Shown here: piece after piece, positions 49,784 through 62,300 of the stretch
Numbering within the stretch: the stretch's first letter is position 1
Layout of the letters: each line of letters starts with the position of its first letter
Assembly: GCF_020382885.2 (NCBI RefSeq)
Contig: NC_058510.1
Location: forward strand, 4,150,862 to 4,214,861
Source of the DNA: Scatophagus argus
Lineage: Eukaryota > Chordata > Actinopteri > Scatophagidae
Direction of reading: 5' to 3'
Length of the DNA: 64,000 nt
Notes under the pieces: generated by a model
Told to the model about the DNA's origin: nothing
Seen by the model: only the letters and a program-made list of their open reading frames with translations
Databases searched by the model: none
Made by a program: the position numbers and the translations under genes

Positions 49784-52700
49784 TTTCCTTTCCTTTTCCT
49801 TGGCTGCAAAGGGGTCGGTACTCACATAGCACGCTGTTGGATACTGCAGCAGCAGTAGAAGGAAATGATTAAAGAATAGATGTAGAAGAGAAGAAACAAG
49901 TAAGTGGAAAGAGAGTGCACACAAAAACAAGTAGGTGTGACATGGCATCGTGCAAAAGTATCCGAACCTTGATTATAAAACTGAATGTAAAGGGTGTGTT
50001 TGTGTTTGTACAGCTATGTGTGAGTTAAAGTCAGCTTTAATACTGTGTATCCTGTTGGCATATGTGACTGCATTTCAGTCTTTTTCACAATAAACTGTCA
50101 GGGTGTGTTTGCTTTCTTGGTTACACTTGACAGTGTACCCAACACAAGCCTGAACATGAGCTCTTTCAACGTGCCTGTTTCTAATGATCAATTTAACTAA
50201 GTCACCCAACCGACAATTTTCAAACATTTGTTCGACTGGTTTGCTGATCCAAAGGAAGCTTCCAGCAGCGTCAGAATCGGTCGCTGATACCTCAAAACAG
50301 ACAGAAAGTGGTGACCCTGCGATCCGCTGACTCCTGCAGTGAACTGACCGACCAACACGACAGTGACGCTCTGCAGAGATTCAGTGAGATAACAGCTCGG
50401 GAGCAGAAGTTACTGTCGCATCTCAGGTCCTCGGGGTAATGCACTATGCAGTACAAGAAGAAGTAGCTCCTCTGAGGACCTGCGTTACCTGCATAAAACA
50501 GCATGCCTAGATAGATGACAGCAAAAAAATACATTTAAATTCCTGTGGGCCAACCCTTACAATTACAGTGTGCGATATGCAGAACAAAGGAACAAGTTTG
50601 TATAACACTGAGGACCACCAATTGTGAAATTCTGGGTCGACCAGAGTTGAAAATAACAATTTGGCTGAGATGCTGTGTCGATAGCGATGGTTTTTGTTGT
50701 TGTTTACTTTGTTTATGTTGTTCTTTGTTCCTCTCGTGTCAGACAAATAAATGAATGTTCCTCATAAAAAATAACTGTTGTAAAGTCGTTCAGCCCTTCA
50801 TTAGATCTTTGAAAGAGCACGAACTGGAGCATGCAAACTGTTGACACAACCTTTAGTGTAATCACATCACATGAGAAACAGTCTTTTTCAAGTAACCGCT
50901 TCAAAACATGGAGAAGATAACAAAGATGTAATGAGCCGTTTCCTTGTGAATGTGTGAATGCAAAACTGATGCGACAAATCAGATCAACACGAGCTATTGG
51001 AAAATTCTGATAGGCTGATAGCAGTGAACAAAACGAACATCAATATCAGCAGAACAACAATACAGATGTTCTGCCAATAAATCAGTGCATCCCCAGCAAG
51101 TCTTTTGGTGCATATTACAATACTCTGGCAACCTGCACTTCACCTTTCCTACATATGGTGCTGTTAATTCACTGTTAAACAAACAATAAAAAGAAATAGC
51201 AGAAAAGCAAAGCGAAAAGTCAGACTACACAACAACTTCATCTTGCTGTAATGAAAATCTGACAGCACTCCTAAAACTCCCTCACACTTTCTCTGTCTCT
51301 GTCTCAGAAAGGCTGAACTTCATTCTTCCCCGTCATCTCAGTTTCAGGATGCATCCCAGGGCAGCTTAGGAGGGATTTGTCCAGACACAATCAGCCGATG
51401 TGACCAGCCTTGTCCTGGATGCCCTCCTATTCATATGGTTTTCTATTCTTCTCATGCGTGGCTCACTAATCCAGGCAAAACCTATTAACTGGCACTCCGG
51501 TAGACAGGATGAGATAGATTGACAGTCTGTATTTAAATCAGCGCGTTTTGCACTGAGCACTTCTCTCTCTGTGATGGCATGCAAATTGGATCCAAACACT
51601 GTGTATGATGGCTGAGGGGTTTGTCTGCACATGTTTGATTTTCCTGTAAACTAAAACACATTAAAAGTAAGAAAATTCTCAATGTCAGACTGAGGGTTCT
51701 GCAAGTGACTGCTTTAGTTCTTAACACCTGCCATATGTATTTTAAGTTTTAAGTCAAGCTGGTCATTGAATTGAGGGTGAAACCACTAGAGGGGGACAAA
51801 TTTTCTGGACTGTGGAACAACCAGAGAAGAAAATGACTTTCATCGAAGTTCAGCAGGTGAAGGAGGTTTGGCAGGGAAGCCGTCTGACCTGGAAAACTAG
51901 TTCAAACATTTTGTATTTTACTGCAAAAATCACAAAAGCTGCAAATTGAGGTGGTAAGTTTTTCCACATGAAAATCATTCCGTGGCTTCTGTGCAAGACA
52001 ACTAAAATCATGTCGTCCACTTTATTTCTGCAATTCCCTGCTACATAGGATCTTTCTTTGTCTTGTTAATTAGGAATCTAAAATGAAGTACTTTGGCCAA
52101 AACCCTCATGTTAAAATGTCGGATAACTGACATTTAATTGCAGGTTAGAAAGCACAGTTGTGTGATCTATCAATTAGGAAAGTCTCACAATGTGAAAATG
52201 GACTGGCATTCTTTTGTTTCTGCGTCTTTCTGGTGACAACTGTTGGCACAGTCACTCGATTCAGCTGCGTTTCGTTATCTTGCCAGTTGTAATATATCCA
52301 TCAATAACCATCACTGAATGAATGCACACAAAGCTTTAAAGCTCAAAGTCAGTGTGTGAAAAGATGTCGTGGGTCGTTGATTCTTGGACTGAAAATCAGT
52401 TTGAGAGATGTCTTGAGGTTGCTTTCAGTAATTCGGGAATACATGATTGCTCCTGTTTAAGGTGAGAACGCCCTGCCCAACAACGACACTTAACAGCTTG
52501 TAAGCGCCAGAAAACCCTCAAATGGTGTTGAATAGCCCGTGTATTTCCTCACATGCTAAGCAGCTTCTATGGGAAGGAACAGTCTCCAGCTTGTCAACGG
52601 GGTTCCTTCTAATCCAACTTGTTTTCACTGTCTTGCTGGGAAGAAAGCGTTTGCACATTAGCACTACGTTAACTTGAACAAAAGACATGCATTCCCGAAA

Positions 52701-53735
52701 CTTAGTCTTTCAGCACTGAATGACATCCTGGGAGACCCTACTGTGCGCAAAACCCCCCAGCTATTGCGCGCTGGCAACACCAGCAAATTATTTATTCCGC
52801 ATCTTGTAACTACAATTTGTAAAGTTGTTTTTCTCAAATAAGAATAGTCTTTCTGAGGGGTTTACGTGTGCATGGCTTGTTCTCAAGAACAGGTTTAACC
52901 TGCAGCAACACCTTTGCTACTTTCAGCGTATTCCTCACAATCTGAATCCCAGAAACTCAAGTGATTTAGAGACGAAATCATTTGATGTAGTCTCTTAAAA
53001 CGGATGATTCCCAAATTACTGCCACTGCCAACTTCTTTATGTTTCAGTGTTTGTATATTAGCCGATCCGTATGTATATTGCTCACCAAAAATTGTTGATT
53101 GCATGTAAGCTTCAATCGAAATTACCTCTTTCGTGCAGCCCACCTCACCCCCCGCCCCACACCACACGGGTTTTGCTTTTCCTCCTCTGCGTCCACTCGG
53201 TCACCCTGCAGTATAAGTTCTTCCTGATTTAATAATGCTTAGACAACAGTTTTTTTAATGTTGCTAATAAGATGATGTTGGCATCGTCCCAGTCCTCGTT
53301 AAAACAAACTTTATTGTTGTTTGCAAGTTTGTTGCCTACTCCAAATGCGCACTAAATACTTTAAGCCATCGTGCGTAAATCTTCCCAGGGCATGATTCCA
53401 AAGCAAATTCGGAATCTTTGCGTTTTAAGTGTCATGTTGATATTATCATAAGGGTTATTTACTGGTTTACTCCCTTTCTCTCGCCCCTCCTCGTACACAG
53501 ACCCTCCCCAGCCCCCCGGCGCGATCAGTCATTCTGCTCTCAGATAACGCGTCATTCTCCCCTCGATTACGCAGCGGGATTTACATGAAACTGTTAATTG
53601 TTTGCTCTTCAAATAGAGTCAGCCTGGAGCCAGCAGTCTGCCAGAAGTTAAGGACCGACTCTTTGACCTCCCTCCCCCCTGTCCGTGCTCCTGTCCAAAC
53701 GTGCGGGCCGATCTCTCCCCCTCAGGCTGATCAGC
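49784..53735. other. foxh1 upstream region
   Basis: About 4 kb without coding frames that look real. From about 53140 the sequence becomes pyrimidine- and GC-richer (53460-53560 includes CCCTCCCCAGCCCCCCGGCGCG), consistent with a promoter and 5'UTR for foxh1. I see no convincing TATA box. The middle part is ordinary AT-rich DNA. Confidence 0.5.
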
Positions 53736-56305
53736 ATGACAAAGCACTGGCCGGAGCAGAGCCTCTTGGCATTACCCTCTCTGTCCCACCTTGGAGAACA
53801 CCACGACCATCAACTTGACTTCCACAGAAATGCTCAGCAGAGTTTTCCTCTCCGCGGTGTAGCGCGGGGCACTCTAGCCCAGCATTGGTCTCACCACTCG
53901 GCCCAGATAGTTCCCCAGCAGCCATCGCGTTTGGAGAAGCCCGCGGCGCGCCCCGAACACCTCACCAGTGCCACTGAATTTATGGATAAAAGCATGCCAC
54001 CGGGCTCATCTTACCCGAATCCTCAGGATGGCCCCTTCAAACAGGAAACTCTCAACGCGGACTCCTGGAGCAGTGAACGGGAGAAGCGTGGCAGCAGCAG
54101 TGGGAAGAAAAAGAACTATCAGCGGTATCCAAAACCACCATACTCGTACCTTGCGATGATTGCTATGGTCATTCAAAGGTCGCCAGAGAAGAAGCTGACG
54201 TTATCAGAGGTGAGAATTAATTTCTTTCTTTTTTTGCTCATATTGTTGCGTGCCAAGTACTTTACTGTAGGTAATCTGGTTCCAGTTGCCGCATGGTTTA
54301 TTTTACGCTCGGTGCTGCTTCTTATCACTTGATTTGCGCAGTGTTTTGTTGAAAGACATCGCAGGTGAAACGCGAGAGTCTGTACTAAATTTCTATTAGC
54401 AAAGTGGCTCGAAACAGTCACTTCTGAATGTCAGGATAACACGCTGACGGATCATTTACAGTTCATAAAGTGACTCTAAACAGCAACCTCTTGGTGACAC
54501 TTGAGTGACTGCCAGTCCAACCACTGCTTGGTTTGCTTTGATAAGGTTGGGCTGCGGTGAAACCAGACACTGATCCGTATCAGCAAAGCGATAAGATATA
54601 CAGCTCGTGGTAAAACCACGCTTCAGTTGGCCAAATATTTTTATACTTATTCTGATGGTGTTACTTGAGTGTTGCCCACACAGCTTCAAACCCTAAGTAT
54701 AATTATCGACTTCTTGACTTATTTTTTGAAACGCACATCGTGTGTAGTTGTCCTCCACTTCAGTCAGACTAACTTCAACTTTCAAACTCTAAAAATATCA
54801 GTTGTAACATCACATCTGTGTGTAATCAGATAGAAGTGACCTGCGGCCTGACTTGCCCACATTGAAACACAGTGAAGATGAGCATCCTGTTCAGACAGAC
54901 ATGGTGACATTTTCTTTTCTCTAGATCCTCAAGGAGATCAGTACACTCTTCCCATTCTTCAAAGGAAACTACAAGGGCTGGCGAGATTCTGTACGACACA
55001 ACCTCTCCTCCTACGACTGCTTTGTTAAGGTATGTATGCTGAAACTGATCTACCATTAAGTCCCTATTTAGTCTTGTCAGGGGGCTTGGTGGGAAGACTT
55101 TGGCCTAACTTTTGCATGGCACTATGCTGATATGGGGGTTTGTCACCATCTTTAACAAATACGCTCTAAAGGGCTTAGGAATGAACCTTCAAACCAGTTT
55201 CAAGCTTTTATCTTGTATCCACTGGTATTGTGATTGTTGACTGTGACTACTCGGTCAGTCCTGCCTTGCTAGGCTGTCAGACCTGTGCTCATCTCATTGT
55301 CAATCCTCTATTCACGTGCAGGTGCTGAAGGACCCAGGTAAGCCTCAAGGCAAAGGCAACTTCTGGGCGGTGGAGTTGAGCCGTGTTCCTCTGGAGCTCC
55401 TTAAGAGGCAAAACACGGCTGTGTCGCGCCAGGATGAGACCATTTTTGCTCAAGATCTGGCACCTTACATCCTGCAGGGACACAAGCCAGAATCAGAACT
55501 TCCCTCTGCGCCTGTCACTTCCATCCCTCCTTTGCGCTCAAGAAACCCCTCCCCACCGCAGGAGGATTTGTTCCGACCAAAGCTGGACTCGTCCTTCGCC
55601 ATTGACTCTCTGCTGCACAGCCTGCGGCCACCTAGTGCCTCTGGGGATGGGGATGTGGATGTGTCGACCAGGGACTGCTGGGGCAAGATGGAGCGCCCTC
55701 GGCCTTCACCGCCTCCACGACCTCGTTATGCCTCCTCTGCTCGCAGCGCCTCAGCCAGCTCTGCCAGCCCGGCCTCCACCTCCTCCTCCTCCTCCTCCTC
55801 TGATGAGGAATGGAAAGGGATGTCCCTGTCTGGGAAGCGTGTTCCTCTTGATGGTGAAGCTGGGTCAGATGGTTATGAGGACTACAGACCGCCACTACAC
55901 AAATCAGCAAGACGGGAGACTGCAGCACCCCCATGGGAGCTCCCTACTTCCTACGCCAAATATGCTCCTCCCAATGCTGTTGCCCCACCCAGCATGCGGT
56001 TCAATGGAGGTCCTCTAATGCCGCTGCATGGCGGACTTCCCCTTTACAGCTATGGTAGTTCACCCGTGGCAGCCGGTCACTTCTTAGGTCATGCCTATTG
56101 GCCCATCCTCCCTAGTGGACGGGTCTCTGTCCAAGCCCCTCCCCTCATCATGGACCTGGACAACATGTTGCAATCTGTGCCTCCCAATAAGAGTGTGTTT
56201 GATGTGTTGGTTCCAACCAATCAGAACTCTCACTCGCATCATCCACCACCCAGTCAGTACACTCTGCAGAATGGACCTCCTCTAAACAGGTACCCTCAGT
56301 ACTGA
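53736..56305 (+). CDS. foxh1: Forkhead box protein H1
   Basis: DNA-binding partner of Smad2/3-Smad4 that carries out Nodal/Activin transcription in mesendoderm and left-right patterning (nuclear). Three exons: 53736-54209, 54925-55029, 55322-56305, joining to 520 aa; zebrafish FoxH1 is somewhat shorter. The chosen ATG gives MTKHWPEQ and is the first in-frame Met after an upstream run lacking ATG. The forkhead domain starts at about residue 131 ([18 protein letters not shown]) and runs through [19 protein letters not shown] and GKGNFW. C-terminal Smad-interaction elements are visible: an FM-type motif FAIDSLL at about residues 285-291, and the SIM core [10 protein letters not shown] at about 480-489. 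A poly-Ser run followed by DEEW is encoded by a TCC repeat near 55780. The introns fall inside the forkhead domain. Confidence 0.97.
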
Positions 56306-57335
56306 CTGACTCTGACATACTGACTTCTTTGCTCATACGGAGCCATACTGACTACTAAACCACTATGATCTGAGATCCACCAAGGAACTACTGCTGAAAA
56401 CTGAGTCTTAATCAGTACCTCCAACAAAACAAGTATCTACCTCAGTCCTTCAGTGAATTGGAGTGTGTATTACTACAGGCTATTTGCACTGCCACTCATA
56501 TTTGCACTGTTTTTGAATTCCCAAGATTTTATTTTCTTACACGTTGTCTACCTGTTGTCATTGGAAACTTTAAATTTTACAGTCGTGAAGAACTAATAGC
56601 GATGAGCTGGACTGTAGTTGGTACATACAGTAAAAATCAAGCTGCAAAGTATCAAATGCAAAATCTTTTTTAGTTTTTCCTGTCAGCCTTTTAACAAAAT
56701 GTTGGATTATTAGGTCAATTATTAGCATAATTTCAGCGAAAACATATATTTTTTTCCTTTTTCCTATTGTCTGTTCAGATGGGGAAATATTCAGGACAGG
56801 TTGTTTACTGTAAAATCTTCTTGAATGTTGTGCATTGGTCCAGTACAGCCATAACAACATTCTAGCCTTATAAAAAGGAATACTGGAATCTGGTCCTGCA
56901 ATTTGTTTCATTTTACTGTTTTATGTGGCAGGGCCAACTGGTTTTCACGTCACAACTATTGTCAAGTTAATGGGCTAAGTTTTGGGTTACGGTCAGTGTG
57001 TGAAAATGCTGCATGTTCTCAGGACCCTGGAGACAATCAGCCACTATACAACCACCGGTATCTACCTCAGGTTTTTATCAGACTGGGACATGCTTCCTGT
57101 GGACTTTGCACTGGCAGTTATTTGCACTATTTTGATCTGATGATGATCTTCTAAAGGAAATAAGGAAATTGCTTATAAATGTCTGCCTACCTTGACAGGT
57201 GAATGTTTTGTTAATTTTTTTTTTTTGCCTTTTTTTCTGTGGTCTTGTTGAAGGTTTATACAGTACTGAGCTGAAGTGAAAGCAGCTCATATGTTTACAT
57301 ATCAAAAGAAGGTAATAGAGTTGAACAGGGTATGC

Positions 57336-57341
57336 AATAAA
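57336..57341 (+). terminator. Candidate poly(A) signal of foxh1
   Basis: AATAAA (in TGCAATAAAACACTG) about 1.03 kb after the foxh1 stop codon. The 3'UTR 56306-57335 is AT-rich, as expected for a foxh1 tail. A shorter or longer 3'UTR cannot be excluded. Confidence 0.5.
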
Positions 57342-57956
57342 ACACTGTTTATTTTAACTGCTGCTCGGAGTTTTTATATGGCAAAGTAAATCTTAAACAG
57401 CTTTATTTGTGCGTTTTCATTTATTTATACTTTTTAAATGCTTGTGCCTTTGTATTTACAATTTTAAAAGCTACATTTGTTACTCACTTTCAGCATGTTT
57501 AGTTTGTTTAGTTCTTTACAGTCAAGGTGGTATCTTTCCCCCTGACTTTAATTGTTTAAAGAAGAAACACATCAGAACTTAATATATTAAATATATAATA
57601 ATGTAGAAACTGCTGATCAATAGCCTACAATCTCAGTCAATATTTTCTCTCTAGCAATACCAAAATGCAAATGCACAAGTACTCCATAACAGGCCCTCAA
57701 AGTGTTAAAAATGTTGGTATTTTAAATAAAATGTATTTCAATATCAAAAGTACAGAAACTTGTGGAAAAATGTCTCAGATGAGTCCTATACAGTAATATG
57801 TTATACTATTAGGTTAACTTTTACTATTGTAGCCGTTTTAGCTTATTTTGACAATTTTATATTTTGTTGGGTCAAAAGAAGTGGAGTAAATCCGTATTTT
57901 CTCAAATGTAGTAAAACTGAAAATGGAGACACAAGTACCTCAGACAGGGGAAGAAA

Positions 57957-58207
57957 GTGACATATTTTGTCATTGGAGGGAACTCACTCCAACGAAATTT
58001 GTGCTCTGCATTTAACCCACCCAAGTGACGTGCACACACACACAGCAAACCCGGGGCAGTGGGCGACCGCGTGCAGCGCCCGGGGAGCAGTGGGGGTTAG
58101 GTACCTTGCTCAAGGGTACCTCAGCCATGGACACCGGGACGGGGAATCGAACCAGCGATCCACCGGTTACGGGTCCAACACCCTAACCGCTGATCCACGA
58201 CTGCCCC
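57957..58207 (-). mobile_element. tRNA-derived SINE, family A, longer copy (minus strand)
   Basis: Reverse orientation of the family seen at 49614-49783. Read on the minus strand it has the same tRNA-like head (GGGGCAGTCGTGGATCAGCG, B-box GGTTCGATTCC), the same CCCTTGAGCAAGGTACCTAA body and the same TGACAAAATATGTCAC end. It retains an internal segment with GGGCGCTGCACGCGGTCG and TGGGTTAAATGCAGAGCACA that the other copy lacks. It lies in the foxh1-oplah spacer. Confidence 0.85.
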
Positions 58208-59399
58208 AGTGGGAAATAATTAAGCTTAATTCGAGTTTTAACTGCAGTCTGAAATCCTCGCAGTATGATCGCGTTTTAGCCCAGGAATCATGATCTTAAA
58301 ACAAGAAATCGTTCTTTGATCCACCGTCCATGACGTCTGTATTGGGGTCTCCAGCACACACACATACATGCATTCAGCTGATTTACATCAACAGTCCAGC
58401 AGCCGTCAGCCTCCTGCTGCTTCCACTGCTGAGACCACAATCTCTTTATCAGTTGCTTACGCATGCCTGCACTCCCTCACCATCTTTCCTCTTCTTCTTC
58501 CACCAAGAGATGGGAGGAGGGGGACAGGACTTAAACAGGGACCTGTCCCCTCCCCCAGACACACACACAGGACCAATCTGGATTGTATATCAACACTCCC
58601 TCTCATGAATTTACATGTGCAATTAGTAGTGATGCAAGGCTTTAGTTGTGTGTTTTTTAACCTGATTCCAACTGTCCTGCACTCAGGAAATGATAAGTGA
58701 AATGACTTCTTTTTTTCTCTTTGAAAGACGTGACTTGGAAAAAAGATGGCAGATCTGATGAGTAGGGATGGGGTTTATTTGTCTGTGCTGTTAAAATAAC
58801 AACAGAGAAGAACAGTTTCCGTGTCACAACTCTGTGGTGTTAGAGAAGTGGTTGCTACAGTTAAAAACAGATTAGCAGCTGCTTCACATGGTTGACAAAG
58901 AAAAACATTTTAGTAGGAGAAAAACACTGACTTACCCAACAAGTCACATTAAAATTATCAAAATGTGGCTGTAAAACTTGCAAAGGGTTACTCAGATCTT
59001 CCTAGGACCATAAGAAGGAAAATATTCCAACTACCATGCGAAATGTTCAGTTTAACTGGGCAACACATCTTATGTGTCCATCGCACAAGTCTGACAGAAC
59101 ACATTCAGTGTTCAGTGACTTGGCCTTGCTAATGGAGCACAGCCTGACTGTCGGTCTGTGTTTCATAAGACATAAGCCCTACTAAGAAACATTTCAATTG
59201 AGACTTCAAGTGTTTTTCACTTCTAACTTTAGCACGTGCCTTCTTCATTTCTCACAGTATAATGATGAAACTCTTTTCAATGTCTTCTAAATCAATTTAA
59301 GAGCCCTACTCTGCTGGACTTCCTGTAATTTCCCCACCTTTTTCCTCCTTCTCCTCCTCCTCTTCTGACTTGTCTGTTAACTCACTCTCTCATTTCTGT
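58208..59399. other. Spacer between convergent foxh1 and oplah
   Basis: No gene seen. A minus-strand AATAAA (plus TTTATT at about 58774) could end the oplah transcript. Short CA runs occur near 58350 and 58560. Open frames here have no recognisable domains. Confidence 0.5.
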
Positions 59400-62300
59400 T
59401 CACACTCCCTCTTGTGCCATTCGGTATTCAAAGACGCTGCCTCTCTCGGGGAATGTCTCATTCAAGCGCCTGCGCTTCGTCTGGGGCCTCCTGCTTGTGT
59501 CGTCCTCTCTTCCGTATCCCCCTCCTCCGGGCGTGAAGAGGCAGAACATGTCCTGCAGGGGGGGAGGGACAGAGATTCTGCTGTGAGAATACAATATACA
59601 GTATTTTCATGGAGCATAGCAAAATTGAGTTTATTGTTACTGTGGTTAGTATTTGTATTTCTTTCACACATTATGCAGGCTCACCCCAGGCTGAAGGCTG
59701 ATGCTTGTTTTGGCTCCCAGGTTGAGGACTCGGCCGTCTGTTCTGTGAAGCAGGTTCAGCCCTGCAGTACCGTCCTCACCCCCTGATCAGCAGAGGGGAG
59801 TGAGAGAGGACGGCGTCAGCAAAGTGCTCTCATTTCAAAACCAGAAAACAACAAAATGTCCACTGAGGACTTCTGCAGGCAGATTCGAGTTTACCCTGGA
59901 GGCCGTAAGGCCGGGTGGATCGCCGCTCGGTAAGAACTGACAGAACCACTTTGCTCCTGAACAGAAGTTTCCGCACCACACCGTTTCCGCCACAGTATTT
60001 TCCTGCCCCCCCTGAGCCGGGCCGCAGAGAGAATTGCTCTAAAATGACTGGATATCTGAACACCAAAAGGACAACGGTCACATATTAATATAGTATATTA
60101 TATTTAAATAGAAAACAACGGAACACTGTCTTTTTATTACCTCATAAGTACACATTTTCAGATAGAATTAAAGAGTATCTATTTAAAATTGGACACTGGT
60201 ACCAACCTGCTAAAGCTAATATCTGTAATTTCATCCCAACTGCTGTAAAAATCAAATGCGGTTTAACTGAAAACATGTCCGACCTCTTCTCCAGAATCTC
60301 TGGGTCAGTGATGCGGGTGTTGGTCATGTGACTGTGAACTCCACTCCGCCCATTCCAGCCCGGCCCCGCCCCTGCACCACCGGCAACTGTCTCATAGTAA
60401 CCTATCCTCTCACTGCCAAATGAAATGTTGTTCATGCAACCCTGACAGAAAGACACATGGCAATAAATACGCAAACAACACAATGAAAACATGCACACGG
60501 AGTTGTGGAAAAATCCAGCCTGCGCTAGTGCTCTATATTTTAATTAAAATACCCAGCAAACATACTGTGTTGTTGAATGTAAAAATTCAGTCTCACCTGC
60601 GATGCAGCGCACACCTCAAACGCCCTAAAGATGACGTCCACCACCCTCTGGGACGTGAGCACATTCCCTCCAACCACAGCTGCATTCTGGGAAGGCTGAA
60701 GGATTGAGCCAGGAGGGATGATGACTTTGATTGGTGCAAGACAGCCCTGCACATTTATATTAAAAAAAAGAAAACAAGAAGAATTTCTAAACAAACAGAA
60801 AATGACTGATGAGTTTGAAAGGAAGAATTTTCCTGTGCAGCTGTTAAAAAAACACGCCTGACAAAAAACATGCAATCACACCTTTAACTGTCCTGAAAGC
60901 ACACTGAGGGGTCCTACCAAAACCACTTTACCTGATTAAGAGGAATGTCCTGTCCGACCATGCAGCGCAGGCAGTAGATGAGGGCAGAGAGGGTGATGGC
61001 GCGTGGAGCATTGCAGTTGCCCCAAACCTCTGTTCCCGTCCCTGTGAAGTCAAACACCGCACTGCCCTGTGGTGATGGAGGTTTTAAGATTTTAAGTAAT
61101 GATCCGCCTTCTTCCTGTCAATGCAAGTTTGCAGTGTTTCCATCTTTCTCTCCACTCACCTCTTCCTCATTAATCTGGACCCGCAGTCTGATGGGCGTCC
61201 CGTCATCCATGAAATCCTCCGACTCCACCTCCAAGGAGCCGGTCTGTTGGCGCCTGCGACGTGCAAAGTCTCTCAGCATGTCCCTCACCGCCAGCTCTGC
61301 ATTACTCTAAAACATTAACACAAAGGCTGTGGAAGTGCCGGTTGTACTTTATACAGTTTTATTTTGTAACCACAGTTACCTGAATGTATCCCATGTAAGC
61401 CTGGACCACAGCTAAACCGTAGCTGTCAATCAACTCCCCCACCAGCTGGCTGCCTCTCTGATTGGCTGCCACCTGAGCACGTAGGTCTGACAGGTTGTCA
61501 TGGAGATTACGAGTGCCAGAGCAGTCTGGGTACTGGGCCGGAGCCATCAGAGCTTCAGTTACAGCTGATATGCAGACAGAAGGAAAAGACAAGAGAGGAA
61601 TCCAGTGGGGATAAGAGAGAAACAGAACAAAACAGTTTTAGCTCATCAACAACATTTATATGTATTAGCGCTTCCCCTAACGAGTGTTTTCATTGTCATT
61701 GACATTATTGCTTCATAAATAACAGAAACAATTAATCGATTATCAAAACAGTTGGCAACTTATTTTTCCAATCAACTAATTGATTTAGCAACTCATCGCG
61801 GCAGCTCTAATATGTATATGCACAAAAATGGTTATCATGTCTTTACATTGATCTCTCGCTTTGCATCCAATTAAACATGCTAAAAAAGCCAAGATATGTA
61901 CGCCTTACACTGGAGAAATAATGCACCAGTCGTCTTTATTTTTCTTGTTAAAGTTACTTGAGCAGGGGCTACTTTAAAACCTGACCCTTATGGTGCGTTC
62001 AAAGACATTATGATACGAGAGGCCATCCGCTGCCAAACAGCCACTTCTCAAATTCAAACTCACTTTTTATTATTCAGCCCTAAGAGGAACGCAACATAAG
62101 GACTCTTAAGCTTGATCTTAATCTTTCATCATTCTCTCACATTCATTCTTGGTTCTCCTGCTCTCTCCTCTCTTACCCTCCTCCTGGAAGACGCCACCAG
62201 TGACGAGTTTAAAGGACGTGAAGACCGCACCCTCCTGCTGAAGGGAGGTGGAGTGGGGTGGCATGGACCCCGGAGTGATGCCTCCAATGTCAGCATGGTG

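Noticed and set aside
51783-51795. CCACTAGAGGGGG, CTCF-like
   Set aside because: One extra G disrupts the spacing of the core, so the match is weak.
53141-53735. Possible extra 5' coding exon of foxh1
   Set aside because: The frame upstream of the chosen ATG stays open for some codons but has no in-frame Met and no family similarity; it fits a 5'UTR.
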